Part shown: one piece after another, positions 26,300-35,879 of the stretch
Layout: every line of letters begins with the position of its first letter
How positions within the stretch are numbered: position 1 is the first letter of the stretch
Assembly: GCF_047276495.1 (NCBI RefSeq)
Contig: NZ_CP178543.1
Span: 5,022,001 to 5,086,000, forward strand
DNA: 64,000 nt
Reading direction: 5' to 3'
Source: Capilliphycus salinus
Lineage (GTDB): Bacteria > Cyanobacteriota > Cyanobacteriia > Cyanobacteriales > Microcoleaceae
Made by a program: the position numbers and the translations under genes
Notes under the pieces: model-generated
What the model was told of the DNA's origin: nothing
Seen by the model: the letters and a program-made list of their open reading frames with translations, nothing else
Databases searched by the model: none

Positions 26300-27466
26300 A
26301 TGACAATGGAAGACCCCAAATATACTTTATCTGCTCAATCTCAAAATAAAGCTTCCTCTAACTCCGATCTCGGCAGTTGCATTTATGAAACCACATCGGA
26401 TTTGAGAAAGGTGATAGATACAGCGATAGAAGCCGCAAATCAAGTCGCTCAAGCGGGCGCAGAGCAGGCTCAACAGCTTCTGGAACTCGCTTTTAAAGGA
26501 ACGGGAAATACGATGGCGGCGATCGCAGATAATCCCCTCGTTAAATCGATTACCAAACTATTGGGGGCGGACTGGCTTAAAGTAATGTTGGGTCAAGTAA
26601 ATATTGAAGAAGCCCAACGCAATGTGGAAAAATTGCAGCAAAAATATCCCAATGAAACGGCTGCCGAAATTGCTCACCGCATTATGGTAGAAAAGTCAAT
26701 TCAAGGTGCTGGAATTGGATTGGCGACCAACTTTATTCCCCCTTTAGCTGCGGTACTTTTTGCTATCGATTTAGCCACAACAACTCGACTGCAAGCGGAA
26801 ATGATTTATGAAATTGCAGCCGCCTATGGTTTGGATCTAAATGACCCGGAACGTCGGGGAGAAGTCTTAGGAATTTTTGGCTTATCTTTGGGCGGTTCAA
26901 GCGCTTTAAAAGTGGGATTTGGTGTGATTGAAGTTATTCCCGGTATTGGTGCATTTGTCGGGGCTTCTTCTAACGCCGTTATGCTGTACGGACTCGGTTA
27001 TGCTGCTTGTCGGTTTTATGAAGCTAAACTTAAACCCGATGGCGCCGAGTTAACTCCGGCTGAGTTTTATCAAGAACAGGAAAACTATTTTCAAAAAGCA
27101 TCAGAACAAGAAGCAATTATGGATCAAATTATGGTTCATGCGGTGTTGGCAAGTTCTCCGGAAAAATCTTGGTCTGAAGTGGTTTCAGAATTGTTACAGC
27201 AGGGAAATTTCAATTCAAAAACGGCTAATACTATCGAAAATCACTTACAAAATCCTCAGTCTTTAGAGAGTTTATTGCAGCAACTCGATCCTGATTTTGC
27301 TCCTTCTACGTTGATGCAATGCTATAGAATTGCTCAAAGTGATGGCGTGATTACAGCCAGAGAGCGGGAAGTTTTAAAAGCCATTGCGGATAAATTTGAT
27401 TTAAGCCTCAATGAAATTGAGGAAAATTATCAAACTCAATTAAGCAAGGCGGCGTCACAGCCATAA
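26300..27466 (+). CDS. DUF697/EcsC-like protein with C-terminal TerB-like domain
   Basis: About 388 residues (ATG 26300; a GTG at 26294 is possible). An N-terminal amphipathic helical region contains repeated Ala/Gln heptads (AANQVAQAGAEQAQQLLELA). The central part (about 135-250) has hydrophobic helices such as GIGLATNFIPPLAAVLFAID and FGVIEVIPGIGAFVGASSN, resembling DUF697/EcsC membrane-associated domains. The C-terminal segment (about 335-380, QCYRIAQSDGVITAREREVL) looks like a TerB/tellurite-resistance helical domain with the acidic metal-binding loop. Function unknown; the position inside a stress-gene run suggests membrane stress. Confidence 0.65.
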   Translation: MTMEDPKYTLSAQSQNKASSNSDLGSCIYETTSDLRKVIDTAIEAANQVAQAGAEQAQQLLELAFKGTGNTMAAIADNPLVKSITKLLGADWLKVMLGQVNIEEAQRNVEKLQQKYPNETAAEIAHRIMVEKSIQGAGIGLATNFIPPLAAVLFAIDLATTTRLQAEMIYEIAAAYGLDLNDPERRGEVLGIFGLSLGGSSALKVGFGVIEVIPGIGAFVGASSNAVMLYGLGYAACRFYEAKLKPDGAELTPAEFYQEQENYFQKASEQEAIMDQIMVHAVLASSPEKSWSEVVSELLQQGNFNSKTANTIENHLQNPQSLESLLQQLDPDFAPSTLMQCYRIAQSDGVITAREREVLKAIADKFDLSLNEIEENYQTQLSKAASQP

Positions 27467-27583
27467 CCGTATCTCTGAAGATAGGGTTAATGAATCTATC
27501 CTGCGGTAGAAGTAGGATAGATAACCATTCGATACACTAAGAATAGCAAAATTATTTGCTGAAGATTAAGGAGATTTTTAATT

Positions 27584-27772
27584 ATGAGTAAAGATAATAA
27601 AGCCGAAGCTACAATGAAGAATATTGAGGGTAAAGCCCAGGAAGCTTTAGGAGAAATTACAGGCGATCCTCAAGATAAAGCAGAAGGCAAACGAAAGCAA
27701 GCGGAAGCCGCAGCACAACACGAAATAGAAAATGTGAAAGAGGCGGTAAAGCAAAGAATTGAGAATCGCTAA
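27584..27772 (+). CDS. CsbD-family stress protein
   Basis: 62 residues, highly charged and hydrophilic: NIEGKAQEALGEITGDPQDK followed by AEGKRKQAEAAAQHEIENVK is the CsbD family pattern. These small proteins are induced by general stress in many bacteria; their molecular role is unknown. A strong ribosome site (AAGGAGAT) precedes the ATG. Lies in a run of stress-type genes all on the plus strand. Confidence 0.9.
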   Translation: MSKDNKAEATMKNIEGKAQEALGEITGDPQDKAEGKRKQAEAAAQHEIENVKEAVKQRIENR

Positions 27773-27935
27773 ATAGAGGGTGACTCAATAAGTTAGTATT
27801 GCTCTGGTTGGTGGTTTAACCCCTGGTTTTCTGGGCTTTCACTGGATAAGTGATTTCGGCCAGCAAATCGGGGGATTTGTTTGATTTTGATACCCGTTTA
27901 AAACGATCAGATAAGTTTAGATAAAGGAGTAAATC

Positions 27936-28184
27936 ATGGCAACTCAATCTTCCCCCAATTCTTCCGAACAAAATCTTCCTCAATATCAAAGAAAAGTTGT
28001 TCCAGATACACCCGTAGCCGAGACGATGGATGCGGTTCCCGACGGTCACGATACAGAAAGTCTCGCCGATAGCGCAGGAATTGATGTGCCAGATACGGAA
28101 CCTTTAGAAGTCAAATCCCAACTCGATCAACGAGATGAACAGCGATGGCAACTCGATCCGGATTCTGCCGAAGATCATCATTAA
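27936..28184 (+). CDS. Small acidic protein, DUF6335-like C-terminus
   Basis: 82 residues, very acidic, low in hydrophobics, probably disordered. The C-terminal part, EVKSQLDQRDEQRWQLDPDS, resembles cyanobacterial DUF6335 proteins that often sit beside stress genes; I am recalling this from memory and it is tentative. ATG is preceded by AAAGGAGTAAATC. Function unknown. Confidence 0.65.
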   Translation: MATQSSPNSSEQNLPQYQRKVVPDTPVAETMDAVPDGHDTESLADSAGIDVPDTEPLEVKSQLDQRDEQRWQLDPDSAEDHH

Positions 28185-28520
28185 TTAGCCCATTTTTAAA
28201 CTTGGTAAAGTCTGAGTCTTGTCGGGGCGCCATCCCTGCGCCCTGAATCCTTATATTTTTGACAATTAAACTCTAAAGATTGGCGATTAATTAACTGTCA
28301 TTATTTTCAAATTATGACCAAATATATATTACAATTAGAGAGATATTTAGGTAGAATTATAGTTTGGTTTATAACGTGTTTTTAGTATTCTAGGAATCAC
28401 TACCTACTGGGGTTCCCGAAATGTTCAAACTTATATCAAAAGGAAGATGAATCTATACTCAAGCTGCGTAAATATATAAAACAGCTTTACAAATCCTTTG
28501 AAAGAAAGAGAGAGAAAACG
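28185..28520. other. Intergenic promoter region before the hemerythrin gene
   Basis: 336 bp, AT-rich. One GC-rich hairpin, GGGGCGC / GCGCCC near 28223-28242, could terminate the upstream gene. No other structure is recognised. Confidence 0.35.
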
Positions 28521-29552
28521 ATGCCTATCACATTAACCGATGCCAAACGAGCTACAATTGCTCAAAAGCTTGCCGATATGCGAGCCATTCAAAATTTAAT
28601 CTTGAACAATGAGCGTCAATTTATTCAAGAATGCAGCGATAACGATATTCGCAGTCGCTTACAGGATATGATCGAAGACGACGAGAAAAACCTGGGCATC
28701 ATTGAAACCACAATTACTCAGTACGGAAACCCGGCAGAACCGAAAGAAAAAGTGCAGAAAATGGTGAACCATGCACAGGAAATGATGCAAGGTTCTGATT
28801 TGAGTTTATATGAAAAAATGGCTCAACACGAACTGTTGAAGCACGGTCAAGTTCTGTCCGGTTTGGTCGTTCATAAAGCAGCACAAGTTGTTGGCACTGA
28901 TGTTAAAGAAGCTCTCGCGCCTTTAAATACTGTTAACTTTGAAAATCGCGCTCATCAAGAGCAATTAAAAGGAGTTCTAGAATATTTGGGTACTCGCGAA
29001 CTCACGGGTCAAGAACCGGAAGAAGGCTTCTGGGCGCAAATTCAAGACGCATTAGCCGCCATGACGGGTGTATTAGGAAGTGCAACAACCCAAGCTTCCG
29101 ATGCTTCCGATATGGATATTTTGACTTTAATTTTCATGGATCACCAAAAGGCAAAAACCTTGATGCGTGAAATTGAAAAGACTCAAGATACCAATAAAAT
29201 TCAGGAGTATTTCGGACAACTTTATAAAGATTTAATTGCTCACGCTAAAGCGGAAGAAGAAGTTGTTTATCCCCGTGTTCGTTCCTTCTACGGCGACGGT
29301 GATACTCAAGAACTTTACGACGAACAAGCAGAACTCGAAAAAGTTCTCAATGAAATGAAGAACGGCGAACCCGGCAGCGAAGCTTTCAAACAAATGCTAA
29401 AGCGGGTTAAAGATATGGTTGGCGATCACACTCGTCAAGAAGAAGGTACCATGTTTGCGGCTATGCGGAAAAACATGAACGATAGCCAACGCGAACAAAT
29501 GGCAACCGAATTTAAAGAAGCGAAGAAACGCTTGCAAAATCAAATGCAATAA
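28521..29552 (+). CDS. Two-domain ferritin-like / hemerythrin HHE protein
   Basis: 343 residues. The N-terminal half (about 1-165) is a four-helix bundle resembling DUF892/YciF-type ferritin-like proteins (LADMRAIQNLILNNERQFIQ, MAQHELLKHGQVLSGLVVHK). The C-terminal half (about 195-330) is a hemerythrin HHE domain with iron ligands in FMDHQKAKTLM, AHAKAEEEVVYPRV and VGDHTRQEEGTMF. Such proteins bind di-iron centres and are linked to oxygen or nitrosative/oxidative stress. A strong terminator follows it. Confidence 0.88.
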   Translation: MPITLTDAKRATIAQKLADMRAIQNLILNNERQFIQECSDNDIRSRLQDMIEDDEKNLGIIETTITQYGNPAEPKEKVQKMVNHAQEMMQGSDLSLYEKMAQHELLKHGQVLSGLVVHKAAQVVGTDVKEALAPLNTVNFENRAHQEQLKGVLEYLGTRELTGQEPEEGFWAQIQDALAAMTGVLGSATTQASDASDMDILTLIFMDHQKAKTLMREIEKTQDTNKIQEYFGQLYKDLIAHAKAEEEVVYPRVRSFYGDGDTQELYDEQAELEKVLNEMKNGEPGSEAFKQMLKRVKDMVGDHTRQEEGTMFAAMRKNMNDSQREQMATEFKEAKKRLQNQMQ

Positions 29553-29663
29553 TCTCATCTCCAATTCTGACACATAGAGTATGTTTTTCAGACTGTTAAA
29601 ATGAGTTGACAGTTGAGGAAAAAACAGTAAATCTCAAGGTTAAGTGTTGTTGTATTGATGAAT

Positions 29664-29710
29664 AAGCTGGAAAATTGACGCCCGATAATGAGCTAATTTT
29701 CCAGCTTTTT
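29664..29710 (+). terminator. Intrinsic terminator after the hemerythrin gene
   Basis: 13-bp perfect stem AAGCTGGAAAATT (29664-29676) / AATTTTCCAGCTT (29695-29707) followed by T's to 29710. Confidence 0.8.
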
Positions 29711-29782
29711 CTATCTCCCCATTTCTTAATTTGACCCGGCACAGTAATCTGAATTAACCCTCTAAAATTTTAGGAGTTTAAA

Positions 29783-30643
29783 ATGACTATTACACCCGAT
29801 AAGATTCCCGCACAATCTCAACAAAGAAAACCTGCATTAGAGTCAGAAATGACTCCCAAACCCCAATACGACGACCCCAATTATAAAGGCAGTGGTAAAC
29901 TGCAAGATAAGGTTGCTTTAATTACGGGTGGCGATAGCGGTATTGGTCGTTCGGTGGCGGTTTATTATGCCAAAGAAGGCGCCGATGTTGCCATTGTTTA
30001 TTTAGATGAAACTGAGGACGCTCAAGTAACTAAAAAAGCCGTTGAAGATCAGGGTCGCCGTTGTTTGTTAATTGAAGGCGATATTCGCAACGAAAACTTC
30101 TGTCAGGAAGCCGTTAAAAAGACCGTTAACGAGTTCGGAAAGTTAGATATTCTCGTTAACAATGCGGCCGAACAATATTATGAAGCCAGCATTGAGGAAA
30201 TTGATTCGGCTCGACTCGGTAGCACTTTTGCAACCAATATTTTCTCAATGTTTTACTTTACCAAAGCGGCTATGCCTCACTTAAAAGAGGGTAGCGCCAT
30301 CATTAACACCACTTCAATTAATGCTTACAAGGGTAACGCTTCTTTGTTAAGCTATTCTACCACAAAAGGCGCAATTCTAGCCTTTACTCGCTCCATTTCT
30401 CAGCCTTTAATTGAGAAAGGAATTCGCGTTAATGGCGTTGCTCCCGGCCCGATTTGGACACCGTTTATTCCTGACGCTTTTGGCGGCGATGATGTGAGTA
30501 ATTTTGGGAAGCAAGTCCCGATGAAACGTCCGGGTCAGCCGAAAGAAGTTGCTCCCTGTTTTGTCTTTTTAGCCTCGGAAGATTCCTCATATATGGCGGG
30601 ACAAGTCCTCCATCCGAATGGCGGTGTTGTCGTCGGTGGTTAA
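29783..30643 (+). CDS. Short-chain dehydrogenase/reductase, YghA-like
   Basis: 286 residues. An N-terminal extension (about 40 residues, with KPQYDDPNYKGSGKLQDK) precedes the Rossmann fold, as in the YghA/YdaD-type stress SDRs. Cofactor loop TGGDSGIGRSVA, NNAAEQ, active-site Ser in INTTSINAYKG and Tyr-x3-Lys in SYSTTKGA are all present. Substrate unknown; related proteins are annotated as glucose-1-dehydrogenase or general-stress oxidoreductases. ATG preceded by TAGGAGTTTAAA; followed by a strong intrinsic terminator. Confidence 0.92.
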   Translation: MTITPDKIPAQSQQRKPALESEMTPKPQYDDPNYKGSGKLQDKVALITGGDSGIGRSVAVYYAKEGADVAIVYLDETEDAQVTKKAVEDQGRRCLLIEGDIRNENFCQEAVKKTVNEFGKLDILVNNAAEQYYEASIEEIDSARLGSTFATNIFSMFYFTKAAMPHLKEGSAIINTTSINAYKGNASLLSYSTTKGAILAFTRSISQPLIEKGIRVNGVAPGPIWTPFIPDAFGGDDVSNFGKQVPMKRPGQPKEVAPCFVFLASEDSSYMAGQVLHPNGGVVVGG

Positions 30644-30660
30644 GTTAATTCATTTAAGGA

Positions 30661-30687
30661 GATTCGGGAAAAAATCCCGAATCTTTT
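30661..30687 (+). terminator. Intrinsic terminator after the SDR gene
   Basis: 8-bp stem GATTCGGG (30661-30668) / CCCGAATC (30676-30683), A-rich loop, then TTTT. Confidence 0.85.
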
Positions 30688-30716
30688 AGTTAGTCTAAAA
30701 ACAAAAAAATATAGTT

Positions 30717-32228
30717 ATGATTCATAATTTGCCTCAAAAATCTCAATCCTTTTGGCTCGATTCAACACCCGAACCTAACTATCCTAATCTTACTCAAAAT
30801 CTCTCGGTAGATGTGGCAATTGTTGGGGGCGGTTTAGTCGGAATTTCCGCAGCAAAGTTACTCAAACAAGCCGGAAAAACCGTCGCCGTTTTAGAAGCAG
30901 AACAAGTGGGTTCTGGAGTTTCCGGACATACAACCGCCAAAATTAGTTCATTGCATCAGCTTATTTATGCAGACTTAATTGAGCAAATCGGCGAAGAAAA
31001 AGCGCGTTTGTATGGCGAATCTAATCAAGCCGCAATCGAACAATATGCAAGCATTATTGAAAGCGAACAAATCGACTGTGACTTTCAACGCAAAGACTCC
31101 TACACCTTCGCATCTTCTATCAATCAATTAGACAAAATAAAAGCCGAATATGAAGCCGCAGTTCAATTGGGATTACCCGCTTCTTTTGTACAGGAAACTG
31201 GCTTACCCTTTGACATTGCCGGAGCCGTAAAATTTACGAATCAGGCTCAATTTCACCCCCGAAAATACATTCTACATTTAGCTAAAACCATTAACGGTGA
31301 CGGGAGTTACATCTTTGAACAGACTCGAATTAAAACCGTTGAAGGCGAACAACCCTGCAAAGTTATTGCAGAAAATGGCTGTATTGTAACCGCTCAAGAC
31401 GTCATTATCGCCACCCATTTACCGATTTTAGACCAAGGATTGTTCTTTGCAAAAGCCTATCCCAAACGCTCTTATTTAATCGGAGCCTGGATAGATCCCG
31501 CCAAAGATCCGCAGGGAATGTTTATCGGTGTGGGTCAAGATTATCACTCCGTTCGCACCACTCCCCACGAAGGAAAAACACTGCTTTTAATTGGTGGAAA
31601 AGGTCATAAAGTTGGCGAAGTTGACGATACAGAAGTCTTGTACAAACAACTGTCAGATTATGCTTATTCTACCTTTGGAGTTGATGAAATTGCCTATCGA
31701 TGGTCAACTCAAGATATGGTATCTTTTGACAAATTACCTTATATTGGTAAGCTAACTCCGCTCAATAATCATACCTATGTCGCAACGGGTTTTAGTCTGT
31801 GGGGAATGAGCAAGTCAATGATGTCGGCGATGATATTATCCGACCTGATTTTAGGCAAAGAAAACCCCTGGGCGAACCTCTATGATGCCACTCGTCCGAC
31901 ACCCTTTGTTAGTCAAGAATCCATTAAGCAAAATCTTGATGTTGGTATACATTGGGTTGGCGATCGCTTCAAAAATCTGTTAGATTCTTCCGAAAAAGTT
32001 GGCGTCGGTGAAGGCAAAGTTGTTACCGAAAATGGTGAGAAAATAGGGGCTTATCGAGATGAATCCGGCACCTTACATAAAGTGTCGGCCGTGTGTTCCC
32101 ATTTGGGATGTATTGTCTCTTGGAATCCGGCGGAAAAAAGTTGGGATTGTCCCTGTCACGGCGCCCGTTATAACTGCCAAGGTGAAGTGATTCAAGCTCC
32201 TGCTGTTAGCGATTTGAAAAAATACTAA
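30717..32228 (+). CDS. FAD-dependent oxidoreductase with C-terminal Rieske domain
   Basis: 503 residues. The N-terminal DAO-type flavoprotein begins with the Rossmann dinucleotide motif VAIVGGGLVGISAAKLLKQA (about 30-50) and continues to about 400. A Rieske [2Fe-2S] domain occupies about 420-500, with both ligand pairs intact: CSHLGC and CPCHG. This architecture (glycine-oxidase-like plus Rieske) is common in cyanobacteria and Bacillus stress regions; substrate unknown. The final residues (VSDLKKY) are slightly short of the usual end of a Rieske fold. It follows the SDR gene but behind a terminator, so it probably has its own promoter. Confidence 0.92.
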   Translation: MIHNLPQKSQSFWLDSTPEPNYPNLTQNLSVDVAIVGGGLVGISAAKLLKQAGKTVAVLEAEQVGSGVSGHTTAKISSLHQLIYADLIEQIGEEKARLYGESNQAAIEQYASIIESEQIDCDFQRKDSYTFASSINQLDKIKAEYEAAVQLGLPASFVQETGLPFDIAGAVKFTNQAQFHPRKYILHLAKTINGDGSYIFEQTRIKTVEGEQPCKVIAENGCIVTAQDVIIATHLPILDQGLFFAKAYPKRSYLIGAWIDPAKDPQGMFIGVGQDYHSVRTTPHEGKTLLLIGGKGHKVGEVDDTEVLYKQLSDYAYSTFGVDEIAYRWSTQDMVSFDKLPYIGKLTPLNNHTYVATGFSLWGMSKSMMSAMILSDLILGKENPWANLYDATRPTPFVSQESIKQNLDVGIHWVGDRFKNLLDSSEKVGVGEGKVVTENGEKIGAYRDESGTLHKVSAVCSHLGCIVSWNPAEKSWDCPCHGARYNCQGEVIQAPAVSDLKKY

Positions 32229-32246
32229 TCCTCTAAAAATACAAAA

Positions 32247-32277
32247 TTGGAGATTGCTGAATATCAGTAATCTCCAA
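32247..32277. terminator. Palindrome between Rieske and DUF389 genes
   Basis: 9-bp stem TTGGAGATT / AATCTCCAA with a 13-base loop, followed by an A-run. No T-run on the plus strand, so termination of the Rieske gene is uncertain. Confidence 0.4.
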
Positions 32278-32308
32278 AAAAAATAAGGGTCAATACAAGG
32301 GTTGAGAA

Positions 32309-33595
32309 ATGCGTCAGTTATGGGTTCAAGTACCAAACGGTCAGGGAAAACAAGTTCTTAATATTGCTCAAGCTCATCAAGGGGTTAACTTGGCTCGGTT
32401 CCCCGTGATTGATGACCAAGAATCCCAAGAATTAGTGTTAATTCATGTCTCCAATAAACAGGTTGAAAGTCTGCTCAATCAGTTAGATACTATTCGGAAT
32501 TTGCAGGTTACTTTGGTTCCTCATGGTACCATTGCCCTCCATCCTCCCGCTTCCGAAGCTGCTGAACAAATCAAAGAAGTACAAGAACGCAGTCCCATTG
32601 AAATCTTCCTCGGAGGCTTACAAAGTGTAGGCTCCTGGCGAGGATTTTTGGGTTATGCGGGACTCGCCGGAGTGGTGGTTTGGATTGGATTATTTACCAA
32701 TACTAATTATTTGCTCGTTGCGGCGATGTTAATTGCTCCTTTTGCGGGGCCTGCAATGAATGTAGCGATCGCCAGTTCCCGGGGAGATTTAACATTATTA
32801 TGGCGGAGTTTATTGCGTTATTTTGTAGCAATTCTTGTCACGGTTTTTGTAGCAGCAGCGTTGAGTTTAATTCTCGGCCAAGAAATCCCCACTAGCTTGA
32901 TGCTCAGTAACAGTCAAATCTCCTCTGTAGCCGTGTTACTTCCGATCACAGCAGGTGCGGCAGGAGCGATTAATTTAATGCAGTCAGAACGCAGTAGTTT
33001 AGTATCGGGAGCGGCGACTGGAATGCTCGTAGCTGCTTCTCTCGCGCCGCCTGCGGGGACGGCAGGAATGGCGCTGTCTCTCGGAAGAATGGATATTTTT
33101 ATCGGCAGTGTTTTTTTAGTGATATTGCAACTGGTGGGGATTAATTTATCCGCAGCAATTTTGTTTCGTTTTTATGGGGGTTTATCCGCTAAAGGAGCGC
33201 GTTACAATCGAGGAAAAAAATGGGTATTTCCGATTACATTAGGAGTGACCACTTTAGCATTAGTCGGACTGCTCAATTGGCAATTTATAAATTCACCCGC
33301 TTTTGAACGTTCCAGTCGCGCTCAACGGGCTACGGCAGATATTCAACAAGTCGTTAAAGATAATCCCTTAGTGAAGCTTGTTGAAGCTAATATTCGCTTT
33401 ACACGCTCCGATATTCCCGGACAAGATACATTACTTTGTATTCTCTATGTACAACGGGAACAAGATGTAACAATTTCCAAAGATAAAATTAGTCAACGTC
33501 TCACCCGCGAAATTCAAAATTATGTCAATGAAGCCGGATATAATGTAACGCCTTTAGTTGAAGTTACTGTTCTCGATCCTCCCAGTTTATTGTAA
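32309..33595 (+). CDS. DUF389 (TIGR00341-type) membrane protein
   Basis: 428 residues. A soluble N-terminal ACT-like region (1-95, RQLWVQVPNGQGKQVLNIAQ) precedes about six transmembrane segments from about 115 to 320 with the small-residue-rich DUF389 pattern (YLLVAAMLIAPFAGPAMNVA, GAATGMLVAASLAPPAGTAG). A C-terminal soluble domain follows (about 345-428). DUF389 proteins are widespread and function is unproven; transport has been proposed. Last plus-strand gene of the stress-type run. Confidence 0.88.
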   Translation: MRQLWVQVPNGQGKQVLNIAQAHQGVNLARFPVIDDQESQELVLIHVSNKQVESLLNQLDTIRNLQVTLVPHGTIALHPPASEAAEQIKEVQERSPIEIFLGGLQSVGSWRGFLGYAGLAGVVVWIGLFTNTNYLLVAAMLIAPFAGPAMNVAIASSRGDLTLLWRSLLRYFVAILVTVFVAAALSLILGQEIPTSLMLSNSQISSVAVLLPITAGAAGAINLMQSERSSLVSGAATGMLVAASLAPPAGTAGMALSLGRMDIFIGSVFLVILQLVGINLSAAILFRFYGGLSAKGARYNRGKKWVFPITLGVTTLALVGLLNWQFINSPAFERSSRAQRATADIQQVVKDNPLVKLVEANIRFTRSDIPGQDTLLCILYVQREQDVTISKDKISQRLTREIQNYVNEAGYNVTPLVEVTVLDPPSLL

Positions 33596-33621
33596 ATAAT
33601 TTTTGATAGAATCTAGCCAAA

Positions 33622-33645
33622 AGAGACGTGCCGCAACACGTCTCT
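33622..33645. repeat. Palindrome between convergent genes
   Basis: AGAGACGTG / CACGTCTCT 9-bp stem with a 6-base loop; no T-run. It lies between the convergent DUF389 and FKBP genes. Similar GAGACGT palindromes are common intergenic repeats in cyanobacteria. Confidence 0.55.
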
Positions 33646-33692
33646 ACACTGGAGTTTAATTCTTAGTCCTTAGTCTTTGTGAACTTTAATAA

Positions 33693-34127
33693 TTAGTTCA
33701 CCTCAACCAGTTGAATATCAAAAATTAGGTTCTCATCTCCGAAAGAAGAATTCACAACAGATAGAACCACATTTGATTCGTTAATCTCCATAATGGTAGC
33801 GGGGATTGAAGCGTGAACATTCGGCATCCGAATATAAACCTCTTGACCGACTTCAATTGATACATCGCTTGGTAAATTTTGCCGATCGACAACTAAAGTT
33901 GATTCGCGATCGGGATATTCATAAGCTTGCTTGGCGGGAATGGTTACTGTCTTTGATTCTCCCGGATTCATCCCCACAACAGCCTGTTCTAAATTGGAGA
34001 TAACCTCTCCTTCTCCGATACAAAACTCTAAAGGTTCATTATTCGCCGAAGAACTAAAGACTTCACCATTTTCCCGTTTCCCAACGTAATTGACTTTAAC
34101 TTTACTACCCATTTCAGCCTGTGACAT
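33693..34127 (-). CDS. FKBP-type (SlyD-like) peptidyl-prolyl isomerase
   Basis: 144 residues from ATG 34127, which has a good GGAGG site 10 bp upstream; a TTG at 34142 would swallow that site. The FKBP core VKVNYVGKRENGEVFSSS, PLEFCIGEGEVISNLEQAVVG and MNPGESKTVTIPAKQAYEY is clear. An insert-in-flap chaperone segment typical of SlyD follows (DRESTLVVDRQNLP...). There is no His-rich metal-binding tail. It would accelerate proline isomerisation and act as a folding helper in the cytoplasm. Confidence 0.9.
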   Translation of the reverse strand: MSQAEMGSKVKVNYVGKRENGEVFSSSANNEPLEFCIGEGEVISNLEQAVVGMNPGESKTVTIPAKQAYEYPDRESTLVVDRQNLPSDVSIEVGQEVYIRMPNVHASIPATIMEINESNVVLSVVNSSFGDENLIFDIQLVEVN

Positions 34128-34527
34128 TTCTTTATCCTCCAATTTTTTTAAATGGCTTAAACTTGACTTAGCTTGAAAATTAGCCCGATTTTTTGGATGT
34201 TATAAACAAAATCATTAATTGAGAAACGGGGCCAACGTTCCTCCTATCAATCACTTCCTAACAGCCCGTGAATTTAATTGTTTAAATTGCTTAATATCCA
34301 TTCGGAAAACTTTTGTAGTTTTCCACTCCTCAATTATCCGTTCTTTTATTGTCAAACATCTAGACAACACCTGCATCAATCTTGGGTTAGATCTTGGTCT
34401 ACCTCATTAGTGATATCATTAAAAATCGGTAGTGAAAGGCTAGAGTCGCTCAAACCATTATTTTAGTTTATACCTTTCTAGCGACTACTACTGATTGACA
34501 ACCATCACAACTGATTCATTAACGTAA
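34128..34527. other. Divergent intergenic region, FKBP / phospholipase D
   Basis: 400 bp holding both promoters. Short frames here have no coding support. An imperfect inverted repeat (AGTCGCT near 34445 and AGCGACT near 34480) precedes the phospholipase D gene. Confidence 0.35.
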
Positions 34528-35823
34528 ATGCTATCCTTTGATAACTGGTTGAGTGTAATTCTGTTAATTGGGTTTTCCATCACCGTTGTAATCCTAATTG
34601 TTTTGTATGTTCAAGGTGTATTTCGCCGAAGAATTCACTACAAAATATTTAACTTTCCTTCGGCAAATGCCCCTAATTTTCCCCTAACCATTGCAAGTTT
34701 ATCCGATTCTTTTATTACCAACGCTGAGGCGACAAAATTTTGGGTAAAAGCCGATGAAATTCAACCCGCCCGTTTAAATGCAATTCGGAGCGCCCGACAT
34801 CGAATTCTGTTTGAAACCTATATTATGACCCCCGGCGAACGGGCGGACGCTTTTGCAACCGCACTGATTGAAAAAGCAAAATCTGGGGTAACAGTACAGG
34901 TAATTGTTGATAGTTATGGTGCGAAATCTATACCCGAACGATACTGGAAAAATTTAGAACTCAGCGGGGTAGAAGTTCGCTTTTTTAATCCTTTTAGTTG
35001 GCGATCGCCTTACGATTATTTAAAACGCAGTCACCGAAAATTACTGTTAATTGATGATGAAATTGCTTTGATTGGTGGTGCCGGAATGTCTGACTATTGG
35101 GATGGCATTCCCGAACAAGGAGATCGGGCGCCTTGGTTTGATTTTGAAGCCCAATTTGAAGGGCCAGTTGTTCAACGTCTCAACGGTCTTTTTATTCAAC
35201 ATTGGCTCGACTGCGGAAAAACCGTCGATCTCGGTAAAAATCCTTTAATTCCAAAATTTGAAACCTCTCTACCAACAGTATTAGTAACCTCTGGTGAAGA
35301 TCCCTCTTACCGAGATTCTTCTATTCGCGCTCTTTACCAAACGTTAGTGATGGCGGCTCAATCTCGAATTTGGATTGCTAGCCCTTATTTTTTGCCTTTT
35401 TCTAATATACAAAAACTACTCATTGATGCAAAACATCGAGGTGTAGATGTGCGAATTTTAACGATGGGATCGAAAACAGATAAGCCATTTGTCCACTATT
35501 CCGCTCGGGAACTTTATAAGAATTTACTCCGTCATGGAATCGAGATTTATGAATATCAACCCAGTATGATGCACGGTAAAACCCTGTTAATTGATGACAG
35601 TTGGGTCAGCATGGGAAGTGCAAATTTTGATCCGCGTAGTTTTTGGAGTAATGATGAGTTAAATGTCTCCACTGCACAGCCTTTTTTATGTCAAAACATT
35701 GAAAACTTTCTGTTAAATGGTTTTGTTCAAAGTCAGCGCATAAGTTATGAAGATTGGAAACGCCGCCCGCTGATTCAAAAAATTCGGGGGAAAGTTATGT
35801 TATTATTTTATTTGCTGTTATAA
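34528..35823 (+). CDS. Phospholipase D / cardiolipin synthase-like protein
   Basis: 431 residues. One N-terminal transmembrane helix (about 8-30) is followed by two PLD half-domains. Each has an HKD motif: SHRKLLLIDDEIALIGG (about 167) and MHGKTLLIDDSWVSMGSANF (about 348). Bacterial cardiolipin synthases have this layout and condense two phosphatidylglycerols. The usual second N-terminal membrane helix is not evident, so a PLD-type hydrolase is also possible. It extends the membrane-lipid theme of the kinase/PAP2 set. Confidence 0.88.
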   Translation: MLSFDNWLSVILLIGFSITVVILIVLYVQGVFRRRIHYKIFNFPSANAPNFPLTIASLSDSFITNAEATKFWVKADEIQPARLNAIRSARHRILFETYIMTPGERADAFATALIEKAKSGVTVQVIVDSYGAKSIPERYWKNLELSGVEVRFFNPFSWRSPYDYLKRSHRKLLLIDDEIALIGGAGMSDYWDGIPEQGDRAPWFDFEAQFEGPVVQRLNGLFIQHWLDCGKTVDLGKNPLIPKFETSLPTVLVTSGEDPSYRDSSIRALYQTLVMAAQSRIWIASPYFLPFSNIQKLLIDAKHRGVDVRILTMGSKTDKPFVHYSARELYKNLLRHGIEIYEYQPSMMHGKTLLIDDSWVSMGSANFDPRSFWSNDELNVSTAQPFLCQNIENFLLNGFVQSQRISYEDWKRRPLIQKIRGKVMLLFYLLL

Positions 35824-35879
35824 GATTGGTTCAAACTCTCATCATCTTGCTACCCTTTAAAATGATGTTGAAATAAATT

